This document shows, piece by piece, positions 33,615-41,273 of a stretch of 64,000 nucleotides of DNA (positions are counted from its first letter, which is position 1; each line of letters begins with the position of its first letter). A model generated the notes under the pieces. It was not told the DNA's origin. It searched no databases and saw nothing but the letters and a program-made list of their open reading frames with translations. A program made the position numbers and the translations under genes. The stretch lies in contig NZ_AP021901.1 in assembly GCF_018325905.1 (NCBI RefSeq), forward strand, positions 4,464,001 through 4,528,000, written 5' to 3'. Source of the DNA: Pseudomonas sp. St316. GTDB taxonomy: Bacteria > Pseudomonadota > Gammaproteobacteria > Pseudomonadales > Pseudomonadaceae.

Positions 33615-34396
33615 GTCCGCTGCTCCCTGATTTTCTTGCCAAACTTCGCCATCAACTGAGCCCGGGCAGCCGCCCCGCTGCATGGGATGGCTTGGACTTC
33701 CAACAGCCTGGCCTGGCGGTGGCGGGCGTACTCCTCGGCGCGCTCAACCTCGGTCTTCTGGCTGTCGTGGCCGATGCCGGGGGCGATGTCTTCCAGCGGC
33801 TTGCCCTGCATCAGCATGCGAATGGTGATGTCGTAGGCCCTTTCGAATACCTTGCTGGCCTTCTCTGGGATCAGGTCGCCCAAGTTGTGCATCTCGCACT
33901 GCAGTGCTGCGTGGCGGACGGCTGGGTGGGACCAGGTGCGATTACCGAACCGACTCGGGTGGGCGTTCACCAGTGCCTCGAGAAACGCCTTGTCGTGCGC
34001 GGGGATGCCCAGCATGTCCGGCGTTGGCTGGCAGAGCTTGATGAACTTGCCAACGCTCGGCGCAAAGTCCGTGCCCAGCGAGCGGCAGCGCTCAATGCCG
34101 AAGCGGATCTGCTCCAGGGTATTGATCTCGGCCACGATGAACGCTTTGATCCAGCTGCGCTTGGCGGTGCTCAGGGCGGCATCGGTCGGCCAGGCCTGCT
34201 TCCACGCCGGGAAGATGGCTTGCAGCTCCTTGAAGAGCGCGTTGACGACGTCGACGGTGCCCGGCGGCAGTGTCTTTGGCATAACCGGCATCGCCGGCGG
34301 CTTGTAGCCAGCCATTGCGCTGGGGAGGTCATCGGTAGCGCCTGCCGCCTTCATGAGCTGCGTTGCGCTTCTCGGGGGCTTTGGCTTATTGCTCAT
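33611..34396 (-). CDS. Replication protein P-like (helicase loader)
   Basis: The 261-residue protein matches the lambda P family, which recruits and loads the host DnaB helicase at the phage origin. The recognisable core is LFKELQAIFPAWKQAWPTD followed by AKRSWIKAFIVAEINTLEQI and FAPSVGKFIKLCQPTPDMLG. It follows the O-like gene with a four-base overlap, the usual O-P pair. Confidence 0.88.
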   Translation of the reverse strand: MSNKPKPPRSATQLMKAAGATDDLPSAMAGYKPPAMPVMPKTLPPGTVDVVNALFKELQAIFPAWKQAWPTDAALSTAKRSWIKAFIVAEINTLEQIRFGIERCRSLGTDFAPSVGKFIKLCQPTPDMLGIPAHDKAFLEALVNAHPSRFGNRTWSHPAVRHAALQCEMHNLGDLIPEKASKVFERAYDITIRMLMQGKPLEDIAPGIGHDSQKTEVERAEEYARHRQARLLEVQAIPCSGAAARAQLMAKFGKKIREQRT

Positions 34397-35175
34397 AGCG
34401 CGTCCTCGAGATTGTCAGCCCAGGTCTGATCGTCGAAGTCAGGACCATTGACCTGCCGTCGCCCGGGGAACGGGTGAACGTTGTTGGCTGTGGCCTTGTC
34501 GCGCTTCACCCACTTCACCAGCAGGCTCACCCAGGACGCTTGCGTCTCGATGCGGCCGGATGCCGAGTAGTGGCAGACGAACGCCGCGGTCGCTTCATCG
34601 GTGAAAGCGTCAACAGGGATCGCCATGCGTAGCGCATAGTTCTTCAGCAGATTCTGTTCAGGCACCCAGTGCAGGGTCATTTCGGTTGGGGCTTTTGGGT
34701 CGGCGGAATTTTCCTGCCCCTCGCGTAGAGGGTTGTGTTGATCTTCTCCTATTCCCTTCCCTTCCCTTCCGGGGTCGAATGGTTGGCGACCGGTCGACGA
34801 CTCCTCGGCGAATTGTCGACGACCGCTCTCCGACTGGTCGTCGAATTCAGACGCCGGCGCGGGATATTTGAAGTTCTTTTTCTCGATCTTCTGGTGCTTC
34901 CAGCCACGAACATGAAGGTAGTTTTTGCCATCTACCCAATAGCTCAACGTCAGGTTGGCGCGCTCCAATTCACCGAGCAGGCCACTGACCTCCTCGACGG
35001 TGATGTCGTCTCCAGGGAACACCAGGGCCTTAATGGTGCGGGGCGACAGCGGGTGATTACCGCCGTCATCACAGAAGTTCCAGATGCCGATGAACAGCAG
35101 CCGAGCCAGTGGGCGGCAGGACATGACCTGCTCGCTCGACCAGAACTCGGGCTTGACGGTGCGTATGCGAGCCAT
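34393..35175 (-). CDS. Replication initiation protein, O/DnaT-like
   Basis: The 260-residue protein has an N-terminal winged-helix-like part (MARIRTVKPEFWSSEQVM, RLLFIGIWNFCDDGGNHPLS, LTLSYWVDGKNYLHVRGWKHQ), common to phage replication initiators. A variable charged linker follows, and the C-terminus resembles the DnaT DNA-binding domain (WVSLLVKWVKRDKA). Linker direct repeats may form the origin, as in lambda O, but I cannot define iterons by eye. The start overlaps the antirepressor stop. Confidence 0.8.
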   Translation of the reverse strand: MARIRTVKPEFWSSEQVMSCRPLARLLFIGIWNFCDDGGNHPLSPRTIKALVFPGDDITVEEVSGLLGELERANLTLSYWVDGKNYLHVRGWKHQKIEKKNFKYPAPASEFDDQSESGRRQFAEESSTGRQPFDPGREGKGIGEDQHNPLREGQENSADPKAPTEMTLHWVPEQNLLKNYALRMAIPVDAFTDEATAAFVCHYSASGRIETQASWVSLLVKWVKRDKATANNVHPFPGRRQVNGPDFDDQTWADNLEDAL

Positions 35176-36041
35176 CATGGACGTCCTTTGCCGACCAGGC
35201 CGGCGAGTTCGAGAAAGCGATCCACATACCAATGAGGCTGTGTCTCGCGTGGGCATTGAGGGCTGGTGAGGTTCTTGCCGTACTGGAGGCCCTTTTCAGT
35301 CACGGACCAGAAGTCGACCATTTCGCCCTTGGAGTTTTTGCGCTGGAGCTGCTTGAGGAGCCCACGGCTCGCCAGGGCGCGATTGAAGGCGGCGGGCGAG
35401 TAGCGGATGCCGTTGTCCTTCAGCAGAGCCGTGGCGGACTTGGTGGGCATCGATGAGCCACCGACGGCATCGGGCGCGGCGTCGATGGCGTAGCCCGGGA
35501 GGAATTTGGCGTCCAGCCCGTTGTTGGTGGCGATCTGGGCGAGCATCATCATCTTGCTCGACGGCGCCGGCTTGAGCAGGCGGTCGAAGCATTCCAGGAT
35601 GGCGAGCTCACCGACGATCTTGGAATTGTTCGTTGGTTGGACCGAATAGGCACCGGTCTTGCGAATGGTCGGAAGGACCTGCCCAACTACCCACTCTTCG
35701 AACTGCTCGGCAGCCGGTAGCTTCGACTTCATGACCAGCCGGTACATGTCGCGCTCAGGGATTATCTGCACCGCACGGACCTGACCTCCCATTTCGGTAT
35801 GGCAGGTATTGACGGCTTTGCAGTGGGCATTGATCGCCTTGGAGGTATTGGCGTAACCGAGAGCTTCAGCGATATCCTTGGCGATGAACCAGGGTTCGCC
35901 GCGCCCGTCGTCAATCACCCGGACCGGGAAGCCGTGAAAGTCGAATGGAGTTACTGGAGAAATGCGCGACACGTTTTCAGAATTCGAAAAACGTGGCGCG
36001 GGATTGTTCAGGGCCTGTACATCGGTATTAGAGGTATGCAT
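35175..36041 (-). CDS. BRO-N domain antirepressor-like protein
   Basis: The 288-residue protein has an N-terminal BRO domain (PFDFHGFPVRVIDD, EPWFIAKDIAEALGYANTSKA; about residues 33-130) found in phage antirepressors, and a C-terminal domain ending WSVTEKGLQYGKNL similar to phage regulatory proteins. It could counteract CI or another repressor, or regulate replication. The ATG is preferred to an upstream GTG because GAGG lies at the right spacing. It is the first large gene after cro. Confidence 0.82.
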   Translation of the reverse strand: MHTSNTDVQALNNPAPRFSNSENVSRISPVTPFDFHGFPVRVIDDGRGEPWFIAKDIAEALGYANTSKAINAHCKAVNTCHTEMGGQVRAVQIIPERDMYRLVMKSKLPAAEQFEEWVVGQVLPTIRKTGAYSVQPTNNSKIVGELAILECFDRLLKPAPSSKMMMLAQIATNNGLDAKFLPGYAIDAAPDAVGGSSMPTKSATALLKDNGIRYSPAAFNRALASRGLLKQLQRKNSKGEMVDFWSVTEKGLQYGKNLTSPQCPRETQPHWYVDRFLELAGLVGKGRP

Positions 36042-36081
36042 AATCGGCCTCACAGATAGTTTTGCTGTATGCAGTTGAAGA

Positions 36082-36107
36082 AGCCGGGATTGCGCCCCGG
36101 CTTTTTT
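36082..36107 (+). terminator. Hairpin with plus-strand T-run between antirepressor and upstream small gene
   Basis: AGCCGGG/CCCGGCT is followed by six T on the plus strand. It opposes the leftward early operon. It could stop antisense transcripts or, read from the minus strand, act as a weak early terminator. Confidence 0.6.
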
Positions 36108-36124
36108 GTGCCTGCGATTTGGGG

Positions 36125-36364
36125 TTATTCACTATTCAGGCCCTCATCAGGCTTGGGTCTTGCCGGGTTGTATGGCCTTCGAAAGGACTGAACAGTCCCT
36201 GTCATCGTCTTCGGCCTTGTCCGGTCGGTGATGTGTTTTTCAATCGTTTCCTTCGTCAGTTGCTCAATCGGGATTCCAAGCTGAGCGGCAGCCTCACTTA
36301 GGAACTGGATGTCTTCCTCATCCGCGATTTGCCGCAACAGCAATTCGCAATTTCTTTCAGGCAT
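36125..36364 (-). CDS. Small early phage protein
   Basis: The 79-residue protein starts after GGAGGCTTT. The first 50 residues look helical (LLLRQIADEEDIQFLSEAAA, IPIEQLTKETIEKHITD), the rest basic and disordered. It lies between cro-region genes and the antirepressor, where lambda has cII, but no cII helix-turn-helix is evident. Confidence 0.58.
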   Translation of the reverse strand: MPERNCELLLRQIADEEDIQFLSEAAAQLGIPIEQLTKETIEKHITDRTRPKTMTGTVQSFRRPYNPARPKPDEGLNSE

Positions 36365-36384
36365 AAAGCCTCCATTGAGGGCCT

Positions 36385-36573
36385 TCAGGCCATGTCTTGA
36401 GTACGGGTAAGCTCATCCCTCATCTGCTGGATCGCAGCCTTGAGAATTTCACGGGCGATGACGGCCTTCTGGGTGCCGTGGATCTTTGCCAGTGATCTCA
36501 GGTACTCGTCGTACTCATCGTTCAACCGAACCTTTGTTTCGTTGTGGTTCAAGTGTTTGCGGATCTCGTACAT
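36385..36573 (-). CDS. Small ribbon-helix-helix-like protein
   Basis: The 62-residue protein has a short strand (ETKVRLNDEYDEYLRSLAKI) followed by a helix-turn-helix-like stretch (GTQKAVIAREILKAAIQQM), consistent with an Arc/CopG-type ribbon-helix-helix DNA binder. It begins after AAGGAGCAACAC, directly after cro in the PR operon. It is likely a regulator of lysogeny or early transcription, by inference. Confidence 0.6.
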   Translation of the reverse strand: MYEIRKHLNHNETKVRLNDEYDEYLRSLAKIHGTQKAVIAREILKAAIQQMRDELTRTQDMA

Positions 36574-36602
36574 GTGTTGCTCCTTGCGGCTGATGAAATG
36601 GT

Positions 36603-36797
36603 TTAAGCGGCGGATTTTTGGGATGGGAACGGACGCTGCTCTTGTGCCGACAAGCTGCCGTCATCCTCGAGGGTCACGAACACATCACGGCCGACACGGA
36701 TCGCTTTACTCAGGGCGCCCTGCGTGCAGCCAAGCATCTGGGCGGCCTTGGTATGGCCGTGTTCTTTGGCAAATTCGGTGAGTGGGATTCGGCGCAT
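36603..36797 (-). CDS. Cro-like repressor
   Basis: The 64-residue protein has the Cro pattern: MRRIPLTEFAKEHGHTKAAQ and MLGCTQGALSKAIRVGRDVF, a helix-turn-helix with the Q-GALSKAI recognition helix, then a short beta part (FVTLEDDGSL). The ATG follows AGAGGACGCCGCA; an upstream ATG would run into the operator. It is divergent from cI and the first gene of PR. It should bind the same operators as CI and favour lytic growth. Confidence 0.85.
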   Translation of the reverse strand: MRRIPLTEFAKEHGHTKAAQMLGCTQGALSKAIRVGRDVFVTLEDDGSLSAQEQRPFPSQKSAA

Positions 36798-36828
36798 TGC
36801 GGCGTCCTCTGCGTAGATTTCGCCACAA

Positions 36829-36861
36829 GTATGACCGCCGGTATTGTTCATAGTCAATACC
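36829..36861 (-). promoter_or_regulatory. PR-like promoter and right operator (OR)
   Basis: On the minus strand TTGACT (36852-36857), 17 bases, TCATAC (36829-36834) forms the cro promoter. It overlaps a 22-bp operator, GGTATTG-N8-CAATACC (36840-36861), inside a perfect 11-bp inverted repeat. Further half sites (ATATTGG, AAATACC, GGTAATACC) lie between it and cI at 36866-36897 and may be weaker operators controlling cI. The same promoter-operator layout recurs at 39290-39322. Confidence 0.82.
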
Positions 36862-36905
36862 GGCGATATTGGTTAAGTAAATACCGTGGGTAATACCATC
36901 AGCAG

Positions 36906-37691
36906 ATGAAAAAAGACTCCCGACGGCTTCCGTTATCCGAATGGCAGCTGCAAGACAGCGCCCGGTTGAAATCCCTGTTCCAAGCCAAGCGCGGGGAGCT
37001 GAAGCTCACGCAAGAAAAACTTGCCGCAGAGCTGGGTGATGGCGTTACCCAGGGCGCGGTCAGCCACTTCATGAACGGCCGCACTGCGCTGAGCGTGAAT
37101 GCGGCAGTCGTCTTTGCGCGAGCTCTTGGCGTGCCGGTCTCAGAGATAAGCCCTACTCTGGCGGCTCAGATCGAAATAATGTCTCAGGCGCTCCCTGGGA
37201 AAGGTGCACAGCAGCCCACTGATGGGCGCACTCCCCCGCGTAGCTTCGACTTGAATGATGAGCCTGGATACACCGGCGTCATGCAGTTGACCGCGCGCGG
37301 CTCGGCTGGATCTGGGGACGACAACCCTCACGTAGAGATTCGTGGCGTCATGGCGTTTAAATCGTCCTGGCTGCGGGCGAACAATCTCAACCAGCGCCAC
37401 CTGGACGTCATCTATGCGAGCGGCCACAGCATGGAGCCAACAATCAATGACGGCGACGTGTTGCTGGTGGATGAGTCCAAAATCGAGCCGAAGGACGGGC
37501 AAGTCTTTGCCATGCAGAGCGCCACCAAAGGCACGATCGTGAAGCGCCTGGTTAAGTCCGACATCGAAGGCTGGATCATCCGCAGCGACAACCCGGATAA
37601 GGCGCGTTACGGCGACGAGATCCTGCGCGACGGGGAGATAAACGAGGTTCGCATCATCGGGCGCGTGGTTTGGCGCGGCGGGATGCTGTAG
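36906..37691 (+). CDS. cI: CI-type phage repressor with S24 autocleavage domain
   Basis: The 261-residue repressor maintains lysogeny. The N-terminal helix-turn-helix domain covers about residues 12-85 (LTQEKLAAELGDGVTQGAVSH). The C-terminal LexA/S24 domain has the nucleophile S175 in GHSMEPTINDGD and the general-base lysine K213 in GTIVKRL. A possible self-cleavage site is A134-G135 in the linker. RecA-stimulated cleavage would induce the prophage. It is divergent from cro. Confidence 0.95.
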   Translation: MKKDSRRLPLSEWQLQDSARLKSLFQAKRGELKLTQEKLAAELGDGVTQGAVSHFMNGRTALSVNAAVVFARALGVPVSEISPTLAAQIEIMSQALPGKGAQQPTDGRTPPRSFDLNDEPGYTGVMQLTARGSAGSGDDNPHVEIRGVMAFKSSWLRANNLNQRHLDVIYASGHSMEPTINDGDVLLVDESKIEPKDGQVFAMQSATKGTIVKRLVKSDIEGWIIRSDNPDKARYGDEILRDGEINEVRIIGRVVWRGGML

Positions 37692-37760
37692 GGGCCGAGG
37701 CCTCCGCTTTGAAGCATCCATACGTCTAAAAAACAACAATTAGCCTTCTAACGGAGTAGC

Positions 37761-38036
37761 ATGGCCAGTCCAGACATTGAACCACCAGCTTCCTGGGCTG
37801 ATGGCGTAGCTTCGATAATCGATGCTGTTACAAATCTCTATACCACTGTTGCTGATAAATCACCGTTTGTAGCCGATACTGTGGTGATATTGACGTTTCT
37901 GCTGCCGTTTTTTTGGCTGATTTGCAGATATCTGGGAATCAGTATGAGGGAGAAACAGGAAACTTTGCGTGTCAAAGATGCCAGGAAGGCCGCAAAGAAA
38001 GGCGCGAAGAAAATCGCAGGAGGACCTAAAACATGA
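37761..38036 (+). CDS. Small membrane protein downstream of cI, first of a pair
   Basis: The 91-residue protein has one strong transmembrane segment (about residues 39-59, DTVVILTFLLPFFWLICRYL) and a lysine-rich C-terminal tail (RKAAKKGAKKIAGGPK). Its ribosome site is ACGGAG. It lies 69 bases after cI on the same strand and overlaps the next gene by four bases. In lambda this position is held by rexA-rexB, expressed from the lysogen. I do not recognise a family; a role in superinfection exclusion is a guess from context. Confidence 0.7.
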   Translation: MASPDIEPPASWADGVASIIDAVTNLYTTVADKSPFVADTVVILTFLLPFFWLICRYLGISMREKQETLRVKDARKAAKKGAKKIAGGPKT

Positions 38037-38530
38037 TCCACACCCTAATAGCGCTCGCTTCGGCGCTTCTCATAGTGGCGTATTGGATTGTTTGCCGACG
38101 CCGCTCACTTGTCCACAGGGAAAAGGCGGCGGATTTGCTGGTCGAGTACTTCAGCAGAAAAGGGGTTAGCGAAGAGGACAAAGACGCGGCAGAGTTTTTT
38201 TACCTGTTTGCCACTCGCTGGTTTTTTATGCCGCTCTTGACCGTAATGGCAATCCCAGTGATCTTGGGTAAAACTCTTTCTAAGCGCTCTACCATTGCAG
38301 AAGGCGGAAAGGACAAGGATCTCATCATTGATGAGATGCTTAAGATGTACATGTTCCGTAACCCTATCACTGGGGCGGTATGCTTCTTGGCTTTTTTTGT
38401 CATCGTTTCAGCTGCGATGTTGCTGGGCCTGTTTGCCAACAGGATGAGGGCTATCCCCACTCCATCAGCGGTTTACATGACCACCGCTTCTAAGGTTTAC
38501 CACCATCCCCCGCGCAGACACGCGCACTGA
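38033..38530 (+). CDS. Membrane protein downstream of cI, second of a pair
   Basis: The 165-residue protein has three hydrophobic segments (about residues 3-21, 61-80 and 117-140). A charged cytoplasmic loop lies between the first two (REKAADLLVEYFSRKGVSEE), and another precedes the third (KDKDLIIDEMLKM). The ATG overlaps the stop of the first gene, so they are co-translated and may form a complex. A terminator follows. It was not assigned to a named family. Confidence 0.7.
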   Translation: MIHTLIALASALLIVAYWIVCRRRSLVHREKAADLLVEYFSRKGVSEEDKDAAEFFYLFATRWFFMPLLTVMAIPVILGKTLSKRSTIAEGGKDKDLIIDEMLKMYMFRNPITGAVCFLAFFVIVSAAMLLGLFANRMRAIPTPSAVYMTTASKVYHHPPRRHAH

Positions 38531-38535
38531 TCAAC

Positions 38536-38556
38536 AGCCCGGCCCAGCGCCGGGCT
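38536..38556 (+). terminator. Terminator after the cI-membrane pair unit
   Basis: An 8-bp perfect stem AGCCCGGC/GCCGGGCT with a five-base loop is followed by TTCTT. It would end the lysogenic transcript before the secreted-protein gene. Confidence 0.65.
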
Positions 38557-38639
38557 TCTTGTATCTATCCTCTCCTCCCCACAGATGGTGGCTGTAAGCC
38601 ACGAATGATAAAGTTCGGACTCAAAACGGGAGGGATCCA

Positions 38640-39218
38640 ATGAAATCAAAAATAGCAATTCTTGTTCTGGGTGTTTGCCTGACTGGAACCGCGCTCGCAG
38701 CCAAGAAAGCCACCGAGCCAGCACCGTGGACCCGAGAGCCTGACAGCTTCATGGGCGTTAGCTTTAACAAGAAACTCGAATACTCCCTCCCGGCTTGCCC
38801 GAAGGTTTATGAGGCTCGCGGCGAAATGTGCAGAGAGGCGCCTTATCAAACCTATTACCGGATCCAGCATGGCCCAGAGATAGGCATCGGGTATCAGCTG
38901 GGAATCATGGCCTCCAACAGCGCTGTAGATTCTTTCTATCTGACTACCCACCCCGACCGCTTCGAAGACCTGGTAGCGATATTCGTCGAGAAGTACGGAA
39001 AGCCTTCCGAGCGCATTCCGCAGACGGTGAAGACGAAGGGCGGGGCCGAGTTCAAAGATGAATTGCTTGTGTGGAAGGGCAAGGCCGTAACGATCGTTAT
39101 CAAGAAATACGACGGCGATATCAACACTACGTCGGCTTCCCTACAAAGCAACGCATCCGTTGAGCGCAACGCCAAGGAGAAAGATTCTGGCGTGACAAGC
39201 AGCGCCCGCAAGCTTTAA
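38640..39218 (+). CDS. Secreted protein of unknown function
   Basis: The 192-residue protein has a clear Sec signal (MKSKIAILVLGVCLTGTALA, cleavage after ALA about residue 20). The mature part contains two cysteines (LPACPKVYEARGEMC) that could form a disulfide, and the segment FEDLVAIFVEKYGKPSERIP, seen in small periplasmic proteins. It has its own terminators on both sides, so it is probably a lysogenic-conversion gene expressed from the prophage. No known family identified. Confidence 0.72.
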   Translation: MKSKIAILVLGVCLTGTALAAKKATEPAPWTREPDSFMGVSFNKKLEYSLPACPKVYEARGEMCREAPYQTYYRIQHGPEIGIGYQLGIMASNSAVDSFYLTTHPDRFEDLVAIFVEKYGKPSERIPQTVKTKGGAEFKDELLVWKGKAVTIVIKKYDGDINTTSASLQSNASVERNAKEKDSGVTSSARKL

Positions 39219-39238
39219 CGAACGCCAAACACAACCGA

Positions 39239-39263
39239 GCCCGCCACTGAGCGGGCTTTTTTG
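39239..39263 (+). terminator. Terminator after the secreted-protein gene
   Basis: AGCCGC and GCGGGCT pair with one bulged G and are followed by six T. It separates the lysogenic genes from the PL-like promoter that starts 30 bases later. Confidence 0.6.
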
Positions 39264-39289
39264 TGCCTTTTGAAAAATACATGACCGGC

Positions 39290-39322
39290 GGTATTGACCT
39301 CATAGAATACCGGCGGTATTGT
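39290..39322 (+). promoter_or_regulatory. PL-like promoter and left operator (OL)
   Basis: TTGACC (39294-39299), 17 bases, TATTGT (39317-39322) forms the promoter of the rightward early operon. It overlaps GGTATTG-N8-GAATACC (39290-39311), matching the 22-bp operator at the cro promoter, and a second half-site GGTATTGTTC follows. The sequence AATACCGGCGG is at the same place in the spacer of both promoters. This predicts that CI represses both early operons, as in lambda. The leader 39323-39453 holds no other feature I can support. Confidence 0.8.
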
Positions 39323-39453
39323 TCACTCCATCGAGACGCCACAGCGCCTCGCCAGGGCCTCAACAGACCCGCCGCTCTTTAACAGCTCAGGATCCTCGCC
39401 ATCGACTACACCGGGTTTCAGCCGGTAAGTGCGAGCAACAAATAGTCGATGCC

Positions 39454-39546
39454 ATGCCAGCTCTGGAACTGGCCGTGCTCACCAGATGTGAGTACGCGAA
39501 ACCACGCAAGCCGATCTGCGAAGAACACCGGGTACGAAATGTGTGA
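39454..39546 (+). CDS. Possible leader peptide in PL operon
   Basis: Thirty codons begin MPALELAVLTRCEYAKPRKP and include two cysteines and a CEEH motif. No ribosome site is obvious. It is listed because the sequence looks protein-like and it would be the first gene after PL, but it may be chance. Confidence 0.25.
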   Translation: MPALELAVLTRCEYAKPRKPICEEHRVRNV

Positions 39547-39656
39547 CGCAGGTTAGAGATATGAATCGGGCGATGCGCGTGGTGGAGATGAAACACCCAC
39601 AGATTTACTGATGCCGCTTCGATGAGGCGGCATTGGAAATCAACGGAGGCAAGACG

Positions 39657-39899
39657 ATGAGCAATTCAGTGTTTGAAGCGAGCGATGAGGTGGTTAACGA
39701 AGCTGCAGCAGCTTGCGCCCGGCGGCTCGCAAAGTGGTTCGGTGGCATCGAAGAGGCGATTGCAGCGCTTGAGGCCGATCCGATTGACCTGGCCGACCTC
39801 GCGCTTCGCGATCACGTCAAAGAGCGCCGGCAGATGACGATCAAGGCGCACATGAACATTCAGGTCTTCAGCCGGGATGTTCTCGAACAGGTTGCATGA
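39657..39899 (+). CDS. Small early phage protein
   Basis: The 80-residue protein starts after GGAGGCAAGACG at MSNSVFEASDEVV. It is alanine- and acid-rich and helical (AAAACARRLAKWFGGIEEAI). It is the first well-supported gene of the PL operon. No family recognised. Confidence 0.6.
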   Translation: MSNSVFEASDEVVNEAAAACARRLAKWFGGIEEAIAALEADPIDLADLALRDHVKERRQMTIKAHMNIQVFSRDVLEQVA

Positions 39900-39959
39900 C
39901 GGTCTTTTCACTGATGCACCTGGTGACGGGTGCAGCGGGAAAACAACCGAGGGTCGAAC

Positions 39960-40127
39960 ATGAAAATCTTAGTAGGCGTGACAGTAGCAGTTTGGTTTCT
40001 GATGGCGTGGTTCACGCACCTGTTCGTGTGCTTCAAGGCTGCGAGCTGGGGCTTCCTGATTGCCGGGGCGATCTTCTTCCCGGTAGCGGTTGTGCATGGC
40101 ACGGGCGCCTGGTTCGGAGCCTGGTAA
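39960..40127 (+). CDS. Small membrane protein
   Basis: The 55-residue protein starts after GAGGGTCGAAC. Two hydrophobic segments (about residues 3-22 and 28-45) are rich in aromatic residues (AVWFLMAWFTHLFVCF). It could be a Kil- or exclusion-type early protein, but nothing in the sequence decides this. Its 3' neighbour is the untranslated structured segment. Confidence 0.6.
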   Translation: MKILVGVTVAVWFLMAWFTHLFVCFKAASWGFLIAGAIFFPVAVVHGTGAWFGAW

Positions 40128-40394
40128 AGATCAACCAGCGCCAACGACAGCCTGTCGCTGAAAGAATCCTGAGCGGGGATTAAGCCGCCTCCGCCACGGC
40201 CGTCGGACAACACGGTCTTTGTGGGCACTCCAAAGCAGTGTTCGTTTCGCTCCGTATGAGCGAAGGCTTAGCCAATGAACCAAATCAAGAACGCTGACAG
40301 TCGGAAGAGTACGACGGACAGCCGGGAGAGACTGGCCCGATCACCTCGAAAGAGGCCGCATCGGAGGTGACCTTCAGTCCCGAAAGGGTCTAAG
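40128..40394 (+). ncRNA. Left part of an untranslated, strongly self-complementary segment (candidate structured RNA)
   Basis: No supportable coding frame. Many perfect short hairpins lie in order: CGACA/TGTCG (about 40154-40166), GCGG/CCGC, CTTTG/CAAAG (40217-40235), TTCGCT/AGCGAA (40246-40264), CCTC-GAAA-GAGG (40344-40355) and CCC-GAAA-GGG (40379-40388). The stretch 40356-40377 is complementary, 21 of 22, to 43090-43111 on the other side of the IS. The segment is interpreted as the 5' part of one RNA of about 0.6 kb broken by the IS. Limits are set by flanking genes, not by known transcript ends. Confidence 0.5.
40388..40394. repeat. IS21 target site duplication, left copy
   Basis: GTCTAAG directly precedes the left IS end, and the same seven bases follow the right end at 42970-42976. 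This confirms transposition into this site and the exact ends. Confidence 0.9.
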
Positions 40395-40498
40395 TGCGCA
40401 TTCCACGCCATCCGGCCACCCAGCCCACCAACATCCGGCCACCTATTCCACGCTCATCCGGCCGGGCAGTCGGAGCGCAGCGACGCAGGTTTGCATTG

Positions 40499-41254
40499 TT
40501 AGTCTGAAGTCTCTGTCGCCGTCAATTTCGTTGCGCGCCTGCGCATCGATTCGCCCTTCAGTTCGATCCGATAAGCGTTATGTACCAGCCGGTCGAGGAT
40601 CGCATCGCCCAAGGTCGGATCGCCGATCAGTGCGTGCCATTTGTCCACCGGCATCTGGCTAGTCACCAGCGTCGAGCGGTTGCCGTAGCGGTCGTCCAGC
40701 AGTTCAAGCATGTCGCGCCGCTGAGCAGCGGTAAACGGCGCCAAGCCCCAGTCATCCAGGATCAGCAGGTCGGTCTTGGCGTAGCCGGCCATTAGCTTGG
40801 CGAAGCGGCCGTCGCCGTGTGCCAGGCCCAGTTCTTCCATCAAGCGCGGCAGGCGCAGATAGCGCACGCTGTAACCGTCGCGGCAAGCTTTATGAGCCAG
40901 CGCGCAGGCGAGCCAGGTTTTGCCTACGCCCGTCGGCCCGCCGATGATCAGGTTCAGGCCATCGCGCAGCCACTGACCGCTACCCAGTTGCAGGATCAGC
41001 GCCTTGTCCAGGCCACGAGGGCTGCGGTAATCGATGTCTTCCAGGCAGGCGTTATGGCGCAGTCGTGCGGCTTTGAGGCGAGTCGTCAGGCGGGCGTCTT
41101 CGCGCTCGGTCAGCTCGCGGTCGACCATCAGGCCGAGGCGTTCGTCGAAGCTGAGATCGTTGATGTCGGGCGTTGCGTGTTGTTCGCCAAGCGCCTTGAT
41201 CATGCCGTGCAGGCGTAGGATTTGCAGCTTGTCGAGGGTCGGGTTAGGCAGCAT
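40499..41254 (-). CDS. istB: IS21 helper ATPase IstB
   Basis: The 251-residue AAA+ protein related to DnaC assists the transposase in target selection. Walker A is GGPTGVGKTWLACALAHKA (about 105-123), Walker B LLILDDWG and the sensor region VTSQMPVDKWH follow. Full length and uninterrupted, 19 bases after istA. Confidence 0.95.
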   Translation of the reverse strand: MLPNPTLDKLQILRLHGMIKALGEQHATPDINDLSFDERLGLMVDRELTEREDARLTTRLKAARLRHNACLEDIDYRSPRGLDKALILQLGSGQWLRDGLNLIIGGPTGVGKTWLACALAHKACRDGYSVRYLRLPRLMEELGLAHGDGRFAKLMAGYAKTDLLILDDWGLAPFTAAQRRDMLELLDDRYGNRSTLVTSQMPVDKWHALIGDPTLGDAILDRLVHNAYRIELKGESMRRRATKLTATETSD

Positions 41255-41273
41255 GTTCGTGCTCCTTTTTCAG

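Noticed and set aside
36864..36897. Second and third full CI operators next to cI
   Set aside because: Half sites are present, but spacing does not match the 22-bp form of the two clear operators, so only half sites are reported.
40274..40369. 31-codon frame (MNQIKNADSRKST onward)
   Set aside because: No ribosome site, very basic composition, and it lies across hairpins of the candidate RNA; more likely chance.
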